From: JBOHRE01 sp050732635
Lineage (GTDB): Bacteria; Gemmatimonadota; Gemmatimonadetes; Longimicrobiales; RSA9
Assembly: GCA_050732635.1 (NCBI GenBank)
Contig: JBOHRE010000022.1
Location: 1 to 41,530, forward strand
Direction of reading: 5' to 3'
DNA length: 41,530 nucleotides
Of the stretch, positions 7,737 to 16,426 are shown piece after piece; the stretch's first letter is position 1, and each line of letters opens with the position of its first letter. Below the pieces are notes generated by a model, which was not told the DNA's origin, searched no databases, and saw only the letters and a list, made by a program, of their open reading frames with translations. The position numbers and the translations under genes were made by a program.

Positions 7737-9080
7737 GTGATCCCCGCCCAGGTGATCCGGCGCAAGCGCGATGGCGACACGCTCGCGGCCGACGAGCTGC
7801 GTGTGTTCTTCGAGCGCTACGCGACCGGCGACGTTGCCGACTACCAGATGAGCGCGTTCTTGATGGCCGTGTTCCTTCGGGGAATGTCGGCGCACGAGCT
7901 CGGCGCACTGGTGGACGTGATCATCGGGTCGGGCCGGCGGGTGCACTTCAGCGCGGCACGCGCGGTCGACAAGCACTCGACAGGCGGCGTGGGCGACAAG
8001 GTTTCCCTCGTGCTCGCACCGCTGGTCTCCAGCCTGGGCGTGCCCGTGCCGATGATGAGCGGGCGCGGTCTCGGCCATACGGGCGGCACGCTCGACAAGC
8101 TCGAAACGATCCCCGGTCTGCGGACCGATCTGCCGCTCGACCGATTCCGTCGTCAGGTCGAGGAAATCGGCTGTGCGATGATCGGTCAGACGGACGAGAT
8201 CGCACCGCTCGACCGCAAGCTGTACGCGTTGCGGGATGTGACCGGAACGGTCGAGGCCATCCCGCTGATCGCCTCCTCGATCATGAGCAAGAAGATCGCC
8301 GAGGGCGCTGCCGGTCTGGTGCTCGATGTGAAGCGCGGTGATGGCGCCTTTCTGCCGGAGCTCGAGCAGGCGCTCGAGCTGGCACGGACCATGATCGAGA
8401 TCGGCGCTGCGCGCGGCGTCGATGTCGTCGCGCTGCTGACCGCCATGGACCGGCCGCTCGGTCGTGCGGTCGGCAACGCGTTGGAGACGGCCGAGGCCAT
8501 CGACACACTGAACGGTGACGGGCCGGCCGATCTGCGAGATCTGACGCTCGCGCTGGCCGCGGAGATGCTGCATCTCGGCGGCGCGGTCGACGACCTTGCG
8601 GGCGGGCGACAGCTCGCCGAGCAGGCGCTCGCGGACGGTCGCGCCCGCGCCCAGATGGCGCGGATCATCGAAGCGCAAGGCGGCGAGGCTCGCGTGCTGG
8701 ATGAGCCGCAACGGCTGCCCCGTGCGGAGATCGTGCGCAGCGTCGTTGCGCAGGCAGCGGGTCGGATCGGCCGGATCGAGACCCGCGCGATCGGCGAGGC
8801 CGCGGTGACACTGGGCGCCGGGCGCGCGAGTCTCGAGAGTCGTATCCACGGCGGCGTCGGCTTCATCATCGACGTACGATCCGGCGACCTCGTGGAGCCG
8901 GGGCAGCGGCTAGCGGCGATCCATGCGGCGAGCGACGGCGCGGCAGAGGCGGCCGAAGCGGCGCTGCGGGCAGCCCTCCCGCTGCTGCCGGCTGATGCAC
9001 CCCCGGCGCCGCTGCTGCCGCTGATCTCGCATCGCGTGAGTGCGACCGGCGTCGAAATTCTGCCCGCGGCTACGACCTGA
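7737..9080 (+). CDS. deoA: Pyrimidine-nucleoside / thymidine phosphorylase
   Basis: 447 residues, the normal length for this family. The enzyme phosphorolyses thymidine, uridine or deoxyuridine to the base and (deoxy)ribose-1-phosphate for salvage. The phosphate-binding segment VDKHSTGGVGDKVSL (77-91) and the family signature SGRGLGHTGGTLDKLE (108-123) are exact, and further substrate residues lie in ASSIMSKKIAEGAAGLVLDVKRG. The C-terminal domain (about 340-440) ends normally. Translation begins at a GTG, 24 bases after otsA. Whether it prefers thymidine only (DeoA) or also uridine (Pdp) cannot be read from sequence alone. Confidence 0.93.
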   Translation: MIPAQVIRRKRDGDTLAADELRVFFERYATGDVADYQMSAFLMAVFLRGMSAHELGALVDVIIGSGRRVHFSAARAVDKHSTGGVGDKVSLVLAPLVSSLGVPVPMMSGRGLGHTGGTLDKLETIPGLRTDLPLDRFRRQVEEIGCAMIGQTDEIAPLDRKLYALRDVTGTVEAIPLIASSIMSKKIAEGAAGLVLDVKRGDGAFLPELEQALELARTMIEIGAARGVDVVALLTAMDRPLGRAVGNALETAEAIDTLNGDGPADLRDLTLALAAEMLHLGGAVDDLAGGRQLAEQALADGRARAQMARIIEAQGGEARVLDEPQRLPRAEIVRSVVAQAAGRIGRIETRAIGEAAVTLGAGRASLESRIHGGVGFIIDVRSGDLVEPGQRLAAIHAASDGAAEAAEAALRAALPLLPADAPPAPLLPLISHRVSATGVEILPAATT

Positions 9081-9083
9081 GCA

Positions 9084-9305
9084 GTGCCGGTCATCCTGCT
9101 GTTCGACACGACCCACCACGCGATCTGGGCGGAGCAGCTCGCCAGCGAGCGGGGCGTCGCGGTCCAGGTGATCTCGGCACCGCCCGGCGCGCGGGCGCGT
9201 TGTGACATCGCGTTGGAAGTGCTGCCGGAGCAGTACGAGCGGTTCGCGGGGGTGCTGCAGGAGGCGCGGATCCCCTTCGAGCGACACATGCCACCGGCGC
9301 CGTAG
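9084..9305 (+). CDS. DUF3343 protein (putative Se/S-carrier-like)
   Basis: A 73-residue protein starting from GTG four bases after the phosphorylase stop. The sequence ILLFDTTHHAIWAEQLASERGV followed by VQVISAPPGARARCDIALEV fits DUF3343, a small family whose members carry the FDSxHHAxxAE opening and a later conserved Cys. Here the Cys is residue 40, in RARCDIAL. Homologues in other genomes have been suggested to carry selenium or sulphur, but that is not proven. Its function here is unknown; close spacing suggests co-expression with the phosphorylase. Confidence 0.7.
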   Translation: MPVILLFDTTHHAIWAEQLASERGVAVQVISAPPGARARCDIALEVLPEQYERFAGVLQEARIPFERHMPPAP

Positions 9306-9341
9306 GCCACGGCGCTGCCCGCCGGCACGTGTGCGCGGGCC

Positions 9342-11528
9342 TCAGTTCACGCCCGAGGTGTCATTCGGAAGCCGATCCGGAAAGGTGCCGCGGAGGGGGG
9401 CGCCGAGCATGTCATCGTGCAGGGCGCAGCGCTCGGTGGGCTCGGTGCCCGGAATGAAGATCTCATTCACGATGTTGTCGGGCGAACACCATTCGCTCGC
9501 CAGCTGGCCGGTCTCACGGTCGATGCTGCGGGTGACGAGCTGCTGGGGCGCCTGCCACGGTTGTGGCACGGGACGCAGCGAGTCGGGGCCGGTGTACACG
9601 TGGCGCATGAACTCGCCCCAGACCGGCGCGCCGTAGAGGCCGCCGGCGGCGCCGGGCACGATCTGCTTGGGCTGATCGAAGCCGAACCAGACTGCGGCGA
9701 GCAGGTCCGGCGTAAAGCCGATGAACCAAATGTCGGTGGCGTCGTTGGTGGTGCCCGTCTTGCCGGCCGCAGGCACCTCGTACGGCAGGTTGCCCTGGTC
9801 GGGCGCACGGACGGTGTAGCCGGTGCCGTGATCGACGACGTCGCGCAGCAGATCCGCCATGATGTAGCCGACGGCCGAGTCGACGACCGTGCGGCGCTCC
9901 GGTCGCGTCTCCCAGAGCACACGGTCCTGCTGATCGAGCACGCGCAGAATCGGTCGAGGCTCGGCGTGAACGCCGAGGCTCGCGAAGGTGGTATAGGCGC
10001 CGGCAATCTCCAGCGGAATCACATCGGGCGCGCCGATCGACATCGAAGGGTAGCGGGGCACGGGTGTGCTCAAACCCATCCGTTGCGCGTACTGGGCGAC
10101 GGTCTCGAGGCCGACTTCGAGGCCGAGCTTGACGGCGACCGTGTTGATCGAGCGGCGAAGCGCCTCGCGCAGCGTCAGGGGTCCGAAGAATTCGCGATCG
10201 TAGTTGCGCGGCGAATAAATGGTACCGTCCTCCATCTCCAGCATCACCGGCGCATCGTTGATCACGTGCGAGGCGGGGATTCCACTCGCGATCGCGGCCG
10301 TAAAGACGAACGGCTTGAACGCGGATCCCGGCTGGCGCCGCGCCTGTGTGACACGGTTGAACTTCGAATCCTCGAAGTCGCGGCCCCCGATCAAGGCGCG
10401 GACCTCGCCGGTGGCCGGCTCCAGCGCCACGAACAGGCCCTGCAGGTACGGCGTGCTCGTGCCCGGGCTGCGGTTCTCGTCCGCGATCACCTCCGCATAG
10501 GTCGGCCAGCGGAACCCGGGCTGCTCTTCGATGCGACGCCAACCGTTGCTCATCGCCTGGTTCGCCAGGCGCTGCATGTCGATGTCGAGGGTCGTGTACA
10601 CGCGTAGCCCCTGCTCGTACACATCGGTGCCGAAGCGGTCGTCGAGCAGGTCGCGGACCCATTCGACGAAATAGGGTGCGAACTCGCCTTCATCGAGCCC
10701 GTGCGCCTCGGTCGGCAGCGGCTCGCGCTTCCAGCGATCCGCTTCAGCAGCGCTGATCACGTTCTGATCGGCCATTACCGACAGGACCAGGTTGCGACGG
10801 CCGGCTGCGAACTCCGGATTGCGCAACGGCGAGTAGCGGCTGGGCGCCTTCGGCAGTGCCGCCAGCATCGCCGACTCGGCCGGATCGACCTCCCGCGCCG
10901 ACTTGCCGAAGTAGCGCTGCGCCGCCGTCTCGATGCCGTACCAGCCGTGCCCGAAGTTGATCTGATTGAGATAGGCCTCGAGAATCTCATCCTTGGCGTA
11001 CACCTGCTCGAGCTCGACGGCGACTCTGGCCTCCTTCAGCTTGCGGGTGATGCGCTGCTCGAAGCCGACCTCCTCGCGGAACATGTTGCGGGCAAGCTGC
11101 TGGGTGATCGTGCTGCCACCGCCCGTGATCTCGCCCGCCAGCACATTGCGCACGTTCGCGGTCACGATACGTCGGTAATCGAACCCTTCGTGCTGGTAGA
11201 AGCGACGGTCTTCGATCGCCAGGAAGGCGCCAATCAGATGGGGTGGCAGATCCTCCAGTGGGACCGGCGTGCGCCGCTCACGAAACAGCTCGGCGATGAG
11301 CTGGCCATCGTGGCTGAGCAGCTTTGTGGACAGTTTCGGCTCCCAGGCGTAGATCTGCGCGATCGACGGGCACTGGTGACACACGTTATTCCAGGCGCCG
11401 ACGAGCAGTCCGGCGGCGAGCGAGGCAGCGCCGAGCGCCCCCAGCAGCAGCGTGGCCGTGAGCCGCGGATGAGCGGCCGCGCTCGCGCGCACGCGTGTGT
11501 AAAGCCGTTGGAAGATGCGATTCGGCAT
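9342..11528 (-). CDS. mrcA: Bifunctional penicillin-binding protein 1A (transglycosylase/transpeptidase)
   Basis: 728 residues. A cytoplasmic basic start and one membrane anchor (about 24-45) are followed by the GT51 domain (about 65-245) with catalytic Glu106 in AIEDRRFYQHEGFD and the GGGSTITQQLARNMF motif (137-150). The transpeptidase domain (about 365-640) has all three active-site motifs: SAFK with Ser402/Lys405, SIN at 460-462 and KTGT at 590-593. It polymerises lipid II and cross-links peptidoglycan on the outer face of the cytoplasmic membrane. A lone pair of Cys at 50 and 53 just after the anchor is unusual. The gene starts 12 bases after the inositol-phosphatase gene, so both are probably transcribed together leftward; it converges on the DUF3343 gene. 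Confidence 0.96.
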   Translation of the reverse strand: MPNRIFQRLYTRVRASAAAHPRLTATLLLGALGAASLAAGLLVGAWNNVCHQCPSIAQIYAWEPKLSTKLLSHDGQLIAELFRERRTPVPLEDLPPHLIGAFLAIEDRRFYQHEGFDYRRIVTANVRNVLAGEITGGGSTITQQLARNMFREEVGFEQRITRKLKEARVAVELEQVYAKDEILEAYLNQINFGHGWYGIETAAQRYFGKSAREVDPAESAMLAALPKAPSRYSPLRNPEFAAGRRNLVLSVMADQNVISAAEADRWKREPLPTEAHGLDEGEFAPYFVEWVRDLLDDRFGTDVYEQGLRVYTTLDIDMQRLANQAMSNGWRRIEEQPGFRWPTYAEVIADENRSPGTSTPYLQGLFVALEPATGEVRALIGGRDFEDSKFNRVTQARRQPGSAFKPFVFTAAIASGIPASHVINDAPVMLEMEDGTIYSPRNYDREFFGPLTLREALRRSINTVAVKLGLEVGLETVAQYAQRMGLSTPVPRYPSMSIGAPDVIPLEIAGAYTTFASLGVHAEPRPILRVLDQQDRVLWETRPERRTVVDSAVGYIMADLLRDVVDHGTGYTVRAPDQGNLPYEVPAAGKTGTTNDATDIWFIGFTPDLLAAVWFGFDQPKQIVPGAAGGLYGAPVWGEFMRHVYTGPDSLRPVPQPWQAPQQLVTRSIDRETGQLASEWCSPDNIVNEIFIPGTEPTERCALHDDMLGAPLRGTFPDRLPNDTSGVN

Positions 11529-11540
11529 CGTGTCCCGGAT

Positions 11541-12380
11541 TCAGGGATTCGACTGGCGAGACCTCGGCCCGGCCGTTGCCTGGCGAACCAGCTCGCCGAG
11601 CCGCTCATGAATGATGGAATTTCCAGCCAGGACCGAGCCCCCCTGTAGCACGTCGTCCTGGCCGCCCAAGGTGGTCACGACACCACCGGCTTCGCGCACG
11701 ATCAGGGTTCCGGCCGCGACGTCCCAGGGTGCCAGCACCAGCTCCCAGAAACCGTCGAACCAGCCCGTGGCGACGTGACACAGATCGAGCGCGGCTGAGC
11801 CCGCGCGACGCACGCCCGAGGCGGACCGGAGCACGCGCTCCAGCTGAACGAGGTACTCCGGAATCCGTTCCGGGATCCGGAACGGGAAACCAGTGCCGAT
11901 GAGGGCACGCCGGAGCTCGCCGATGGCGGACACGTAGATCCGCTCGCCATTGCGAAACGCGCCGCCCCCGCGCAGCGCGGTCCATTCCTCCCCGGTCGCG
12001 CTGGCAACGACCGCGCCGGCCACCAACGTGCCGTGCTGCGCCACCGCGACCGAGGCAGCGTGCATGGGGTAGTGGTGCAAGAAGTTCGTCGTGCCATCGA
12101 GCGGATCGATGATCCATACCCATTCAGCGGCCGGCTCGCCGCCGACGGTCCGCAGGCGCGCTCGCCCGACGGTCCCTTCCTCGGTGAGGAACAGATGGTC
12201 CGGATAGCGTTGCTGCACGAGCTGGACGATGCACCGCTCGGCCTCCTCGTCGACCTCGGAAACGAAATCGAAGATCCCTTTCTCGCCCCATTCGTCGACC
12301 CCTATGCGCCCGGCCGAGCGATGGACATCGGCGGCCGCCCGTGCGGCGGCCACAGCCGTATCGAGTAGTGCGCGGTGCAT
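11541..12380 (-). CDS. Inositol monophosphatase-family phosphatase
   Basis: 279 residues from the ATG at 12378-12380; a 28-codon upstream extension is open but has no family content. The lithium-sensitive phosphatase motifs are present: EEG in LFLTEEG, WIIDPLDGTTNF (metal-binding Asp residues), and WDVAAGTLIVREAGG. These enzymes remove phosphate from inositol-1-phosphate, fructose-1,6-bisphosphate, histidinol-phosphate or 3'-phosphoadenosine-5'-phosphate; the exact substrate is not evident. The SuhB-like length and WELVLAPWDVAAG wording make a general inositol/SuhB-type phosphatase most likely. It precedes the PBP1A gene in one operon and is divergent from trpS across a 77-base gap. Confidence 0.88.
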   Translation of the reverse strand: MHRALLDTAVAAARAAADVHRSAGRIGVDEWGEKGIFDFVSEVDEEAERCIVQLVQQRYPDHLFLTEEGTVGRARLRTVGGEPAAEWVWIIDPLDGTTNFLHHYPMHAASVAVAQHGTLVAGAVVASATGEEWTALRGGGAFRNGERIYVSAIGELRRALIGTGFPFRIPERIPEYLVQLERVLRSASGVRRAGSAALDLCHVATGWFDGFWELVLAPWDVAAGTLIVREAGGVVTTLGGQDDVLQGGSVLAGNSIIHERLGELVRQATAGPRSRQSNP

Positions 12381-12388
12381 GCCGTGGT

Positions 12389-12416
12389 TTGATCCGGCTC
12401 GGGGGCCGCGTAATTT
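12389..12416 (+). promoter_or_regulatory. Candidate promoter of trpS-dap operon
   Basis: In the 77-base divergent gap, TTGATC (12389-12394) is followed after 16 bases by TAATTT (12411-12416), a good sigma70-like pair in otherwise very GC-rich DNA. The predicted start lies about 35 bases before the trpS ATG. The run of A/T in a GC-rich spacer is the main support. It overlaps the region needed for the leftward phosphatase promoter. Confidence 0.5.
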
Positions 12417-12457
12417 AGGCGCCGGCCGAGGATCGGCCACCTCTGACACGAGAGAGC

Positions 12458-13465
12458 ATGCCACAGCGACGCGTATTCAGCGGAATGCAGCCGTCCGGCG
12501 AGGCGCATCTGGGCAACTACCTGGGCGCATTGCGGCAGTGGGTCGCGCTGCAGGACGAGGCCGAATGCATCTATTGCATTGTCGATTACCATGCGATCAC
12601 CGGCGGCTACGACCCGGCGCTGCTGCCCGAGCGCACGTTCGAGCTGGCGGTGGCGTACCTCGCGGTCGGCCTGGACCCGGACCGCTGCACGATCTTCGTG
12701 CAGTCGGACGTGCCGGCGCACACGGAGCTGATGTGGCTGCTGAACACGGTTGCGCCGGTCGGTGAGCTGGAGCGTATGACGCAGTACAAGGAAAAGGTGG
12801 CGGGGCTGGAATCGATCCCAGCGGGTCTGCTGAATTATCCGATTCTCCAGGCTGCCGACATCCTGATCTACCATGCGGACCTGGTACCCGTCGGCGAGGA
12901 TCAGCAGCAGCATCTGGAGCTGACCCGCGAGATCGCACGCCGCTTCAACCATCGGTTCGGCGCGTACTTCACCGAGCCGCAGCCGCTCATCAGCGAAGTG
13001 GGTCGGATCCGCGGATTGGACGGTGCCGCGAAGATGAGCAAGTCCCAGGGGAACACGGTAGGGATCCTGGATTCACCGGAAGAGATCTGGCAAAAGGTGC
13101 GGCAGGCCGTGACCGACCCGCAGCGGGTACGGCGCAGCGATCCGGGCCGGCCCGAAGTCTGCAATGTGTGTCAGATGCACCGGCACTTCATGGCGGCCGA
13201 CCGCGTGGTCAGTCTGCACGAGGGCTGCCGCACGGCGACGATCGGATGCGTCGACTCGAAGCGAGCGCTGGCAGAGGCAATGGCTGCTCATTTCGCGCCG
13301 ATGCGCGAGCGAGCCGCGGAGTACCGGGCGCATCCGAGCCGGGTGCATGAGATTCTGGGCGACGGCGCGGCTCATTGCCGCGTGCTGGCGTCGCGGACGC
13401 TGCGCGAGGTCCGCGAGCGAATGGGACTCGGCGCGGGTGAGCCCGCGCACACGACGGGTGCGTGA
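12458..13465 (+). CDS. trpS: Tryptophanyl-tRNA synthetase
   Basis: 335 residues, standard length for the bacterial class Ic enzyme that charges tRNA-Trp. FSGMQPSGEAHLGNYLGAL (7-25) contains the HIGH-equivalent HLGN, and KMSKS is exact at 192-196 followed by QGNTVGI. The tryptophan-pocket segments CIVDYHAITG (40-49) and YPILQAADILIY (127-138) are conserved. The C-terminal tail after about 325 is short and variable. It heads a rightward run that continues with a zinc-ribbon gene (42-base gap) and dapA. Confidence 0.97.
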   Translation: MPQRRVFSGMQPSGEAHLGNYLGALRQWVALQDEAECIYCIVDYHAITGGYDPALLPERTFELAVAYLAVGLDPDRCTIFVQSDVPAHTELMWLLNTVAPVGELERMTQYKEKVAGLESIPAGLLNYPILQAADILIYHADLVPVGEDQQQHLELTREIARRFNHRFGAYFTEPQPLISEVGRIRGLDGAAKMSKSQGNTVGILDSPEEIWQKVRQAVTDPQRVRRSDPGRPEVCNVCQMHRHFMAADRVVSLHEGCRTATIGCVDSKRALAEAMAAHFAPMRERAAEYRAHPSRVHEILGDGAAHCRVLASRTLREVRERMGLGAGEPAHTTGA

Positions 13466-13507
13466 GGGCGTCGCAGGTAGGGCGCACATCGGGCGAGCGG
13501 AGGCAAC

Positions 13508-13882
13508 ATGGCGAAGACGAGCGGGCGAGGTCCGGTCAAGGGCGCAGGCGACGCCCGTCAGCGCGCGGATATCGAAACACCCTCGGCGACAGGCCGTGGC
13601 GACGACGCGGACCGCGCGGCTGCGGATCGGGGTGACCCGGTCGGCGAGGTGCGCGTCCAGGTCTGTGTCGAGTGCGGCCGTGAGTACATGTTCGAGGGTG
13701 AGACGCCGGCGGATCTGGCGTGCGACCGGTGTGGTGGCACCGTGTTCCGGGAGTTCTACGCCGACGCGCAAACGGATGATGTGGAAGAGGAGTTTCGCGA
13801 AGCGACCGAGCGCGACCTGGCAACCGACGCGGGCGGATCGGATGTACGCCCAGGCGATCTGTACGACCTGAACAATCCGTGA
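13508..13882 (+). CDS. Zinc-ribbon protein of unknown function
   Basis: 124 residues. The first 50 residues are charged and low-complexity. A single rubredoxin-like ribbon follows: VCVECGREYMFEGETPADLACDRCGG, with Cys pairs CxxC at about 53-56 and 72-75. The acidic tail is also low-complexity. A purine-rich GGAGGC precedes the ATG by five bases, which supports real translation. I do not recognise an assigned family; FmdB-type regulators share the ribbon but not the rest. It lies between trpS and dapA with an 7-base gap to dapA, so it is expressed with them. A nucleic-acid or metal-binding role would be a guess. Confidence 0.7.
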   Translation: MAKTSGRGPVKGAGDARQRADIETPSATGRGDDADRAAADRGDPVGEVRVQVCVECGREYMFEGETPADLACDRCGGTVFREFYADAQTDDVEEEFREATERDLATDAGGSDVRPGDLYDLNNP

Positions 13883-13889
13883 GCTGATC

Positions 13890-14783
13890 GTGGCGGATGC
13901 CCGATTCCAAGGCTCCGGTGTCGCGCTCGTCACGCCCTTCACCGAAGACGGCGTGCGCGAGGACATCCTGCGAACGCTGGTCCGCTTCCACCAGCGTGAG
14001 GGTACGGATGCGCTGATCGTCTGCGGCTCGACGGGCGAGGCGGCCACCATGACGATGAAGGAACAGCGTCGGGCGCTCGAGATCGTGATCGACGAAAACG
14101 CGGACCTGCTGCCCGTGATCGCGGGTTGCGGCGGCAGCGACACCGCCGCAGTTGCGGAACTGGCCGAGCAGGCTGCCGCAGCCGGCGCCGATGGCATCCT
14201 GGTCAGCGGACCGCCCTACAACAAGCCGACCCAGCGCGGCCTGGTCGCCCATTTCCAGGCGGTCATCGAGGCGGCCGACCTGCCGCTCATCCTCTACAAT
14301 GTGCCCGGCCGAAGTGCGGTCAACATCCTGCCGGCGACAATCGCAGAGCTGGCCGAGGATGACCGCGTGATCGGCGTCAAGGAGGCGAGCGGTGATCTGT
14401 CACAGGTCGCCGAGCTGGCGCGCGTGGTCGGCGATCGACTCGCGATCTGGAGCGGCAACGACGACCAGATCGTGCCTGTCATGGCGCTCGGCGGCGTCGG
14501 CGTGATCAGCGTGCTGGCCAACGTGGTGCCGCAGGAAGTCCGGGTCATGACGCACCGTTTCCTGCAGGGCGACGTCGCCGGAGCGCGTCAACTGCAGCTC
14601 CGATACCTGCCGCTGATCCAGGCGCTGTTCAGCGAATCGAACCCGATTCCGATCAAGACCGCCGTTCGCTGGCTCGGCTTCGACGCGGGGCCGCTGCGTC
14701 TGCCGCTGGTCGAGATGTCGGCTGACGCGCGCAAACGCCTGCTCCAGGCGCTCACCGATGCCGGCCTCCGCCCGCTCGACTGA
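13890..14783 (+). CDS. dapA: 4-hydroxy-tetrahydrodipicolinate synthase
   Basis: 297 residues. It condenses pyruvate with aspartate semialdehyde, the first committed step to diaminopimelate and lysine. The family's catalytic residues are present: Thr48 in CGSTGEAATM, Tyr110 in GPPYNKPTQ, Tyr136 in LYNVPGRS (with the substrate-binding Arg141) and the Schiff-base Lys164 in GVKEASGD. PGRS distinguishes a true DapA from neighbouring aldolases. Start is a GTG at 13890. The stop overlaps the dapB ATG by one base, and dapH follows, so three steps of the pathway are in one operon. Confidence 0.95.
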   Translation: MADARFQGSGVALVTPFTEDGVREDILRTLVRFHQREGTDALIVCGSTGEAATMTMKEQRRALEIVIDENADLLPVIAGCGGSDTAAVAELAEQAAAAGADGILVSGPPYNKPTQRGLVAHFQAVIEAADLPLILYNVPGRSAVNILPATIAELAEDDRVIGVKEASGDLSQVAELARVVGDRLAIWSGNDDQIVPVMALGGVGVISVLANVVPQEVRVMTHRFLQGDVAGARQLQLRYLPLIQALFSESNPIPIKTAVRWLGFDAGPLRLPLVEMSADARKRLLQALTDAGLRPLD

Positions 14784-15580
14784 TGGCGACGCGGATCTGT
14801 GTATCCGGGGCCACGGGGCGTATGGGCCGCGAGCTCGCACGTCTGGCGGAGTCCCAGCCCGGCATCGAGATCGTCGGCGGCGTGGCCCGGCGCGCCGCGC
14901 GCGACACGGAGTCTCGAATCCTCGGCTATCCCTGCATTACGCAGGTGAGCGACGCCGATGACGTGCTCACGCGCGCAGACGTGCTGGTCGACTTTTCGGC
15001 GCCGGAGTTGCTTGGCGAACTCATGGAGGCTCATCCGAAGGCACTCGCGGGGCGAGCGCTCGTCGTCGGCACCACCGGGCTCGAGCCGTGGCTCGTGCGC
15101 CGCCTCGATCATGCCGCACACGACGCCGCCGTGCTGATCGCCCCGAACTTCAGCGTCGGCGTCAACCTTCTGCTCGCGCTGGTCGAGCGCGCGGCGGCGG
15201 TACTGGATCCCACGGAATACGACATCGAGATCCTGGAAACGCATCATCGGCACAAGACGGATGCGCCGAGCGGCACGGCGCTGACCTTGGGCGAGGCGGC
15301 CAGCCGCGGCCGCGGCGTGGCGCTGAGCACCGTGCGCCGTGACGGCCGAACCGGCAATACGGGCGAGCGGCCGGCTGGCGAGATCGGCTTCCATTCCGTT
15401 CGCGGTGGCGAGGTGCCCGGCGCGCACCGGATTCTGTTTCTGGGCGCGCGCGAGCGCATCGAGTTCGGCCACCTGGCGCAGGACCGCTCGCTGTTCGCCG
15501 AAGGCGCCTTGCGGGCGGCACGCTGGATCGCGGGTAAGGCGCCCGGGCGCTATGGCATGCGCGAGGTGCTGGGGTTGTGA
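14783..15580 (+). CDS. dapB: 4-hydroxy-tetrahydrodipicolinate reductase
   Basis: 265 residues, normal for DapB. It reduces the DapA product using NAD(P)H. The N-terminal Rossmann loop is GATGRMG (9-15), and the DapB signature ETHHRHKTDAPSGTA starts at residue 152, with the catalytic His154/His155 region and Lys158. VGTTG (95-99) is the nicotinamide-side loop. The ATG overlaps the dapA stop (TGATG), so translation is coupled. Confidence 0.96.
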   Translation: MATRICVSGATGRMGRELARLAESQPGIEIVGGVARRAARDTESRILGYPCITQVSDADDVLTRADVLVDFSAPELLGELMEAHPKALAGRALVVGTTGLEPWLVRRLDHAAHDAAVLIAPNFSVGVNLLLALVERAAAVLDPTEYDIEILETHHRHKTDAPSGTALTLGEAASRGRGVALSTVRRDGRTGNTGERPAGEIGFHSVRGGEVPGAHRILFLGARERIEFGHLAQDRSLFAEGALRAARWIAGKAPGRYGMREVLGL

Positions 15581-15619
15581 GGGGCGGGGGCGGAGGCGGG
15601 CGCAGGTGCGGGGGTTGAC

Positions 15620-16333
15620 ATGGACTACGAGACGATCCGCGACATCATTGCCAACGCCGTGAAGCGCACGCCAGTCCGTGCCTACGTGCGCCACGACGGT
15701 GCGCTCGAGATCGCGGCCGACGAGGAGCTGAAGGTCTTTCCGACGGGCGCCGGCAGTACCATCCTCGTAGGCGACTGGGCGCGCGTCGAGGCGGCGCTCA
15801 GGAGGCACTCCGTCGAGATCCTCTATCACCATGTCGAGGCGGATCGTCGCAACTCCGCTGTACCGCTCCTGGATCTGAAGGCGGTCAATGCCCGGATCGA
15901 ACCGGGTTCCGTGATCCGCGATGGCGTCGACATCGGCGAGCGGGTGATCGTGATGATGGGCGCCGTGGTCAACATCGGAGCGGTGATCGGCGCCGGTACG
16001 ATGATCGACATGAATGCGGTGGTCGGTGCGCGGGCCATCGTCGGTAGCGATTGCCATATTGGAGCTGGCGCCGTGCTCGCCGGTGTACTGGAGCCGCCGA
16101 GCGCCGAGCCGGTCAGGATCGAAGACGGCGTTCTGATCGGCGCCAATGCGGTCGTGCTGGAGGGGTGCACGGTCGGCGCCGGCAGCGTCGTCGCAGCCGG
16201 GGGTGTGGTGACGGAAGACATTCCGCCGCAGGTCGTGGCCGCCGGGCAGCCCGCCCGAGTGATCAAGCAGATCGACGATCGTACGCGCAGCAAGACCGGG
16301 CTGCTGAAGGAGTTGCGGCGGTTGAACGAGTAG
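15620..16333 (+). CDS. dapH: Tetrahydrodipicolinate N-acetyltransferase (DapH type)
   Basis: 237 residues. An N-terminal alpha/beta domain (1-85) precedes a left-handed beta helix built of hexapeptide repeats (about 88-215: ARIEPG, VIRDGV, DIGERV, GAVIGAG and so on). Length and order match B. subtilis DapH/YkuQ-type acetyltransferase rather than the longer succinyltransferase DapD. The enzyme acetylates tetrahydrodipicolinate using acetyl-CoA, so the organism probably uses the acetylase branch of the DAP pathway; this is inferred from length and fold. It sits 39 bases after dapB. A five-copy 7-base repeat lies just after its stop. Confidence 0.88.
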   Translation: MDYETIRDIIANAVKRTPVRAYVRHDGALEIAADEELKVFPTGAGSTILVGDWARVEAALRRHSVEILYHHVEADRRNSAVPLLDLKAVNARIEPGSVIRDGVDIGERVIVMMGAVVNIGAVIGAGTMIDMNAVVGARAIVGSDCHIGAGAVLAGVLEPPSAEPVRIEDGVLIGANAVVLEGCTVGAGSVVAAGGVVTEDIPPQVVAAGQPARVIKQIDDRTRSKTGLLKELRRLNE

Positions 16334-16357
16334 GAGCCCGGCCCCCACCCGCCACCT

Positions 16358-16392
16358 GTTGATGGTTGATGGTTGATGGTTGATGGTTGATG
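16358..16392 (+). repeat. Five tandem copies of GTTGATG (intergenic heptamer array 1)
   Basis: Between dapH and the MgtC gene the 7-base unit GTTGATG is repeated five times without error, then ends in the variant GTTGGTG. The same unit, also five copies, occurs at 18135-18169. The array begins 25 bases after the dapH stop. Its composition (AT-rich steps) differs sharply from the surrounding high-GC DNA. Confidence 0.95.
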
Positions 16393-16426
16393 GTTGGTGC
16401 GCTCCATCGCTGATCAGAAATTGGAC

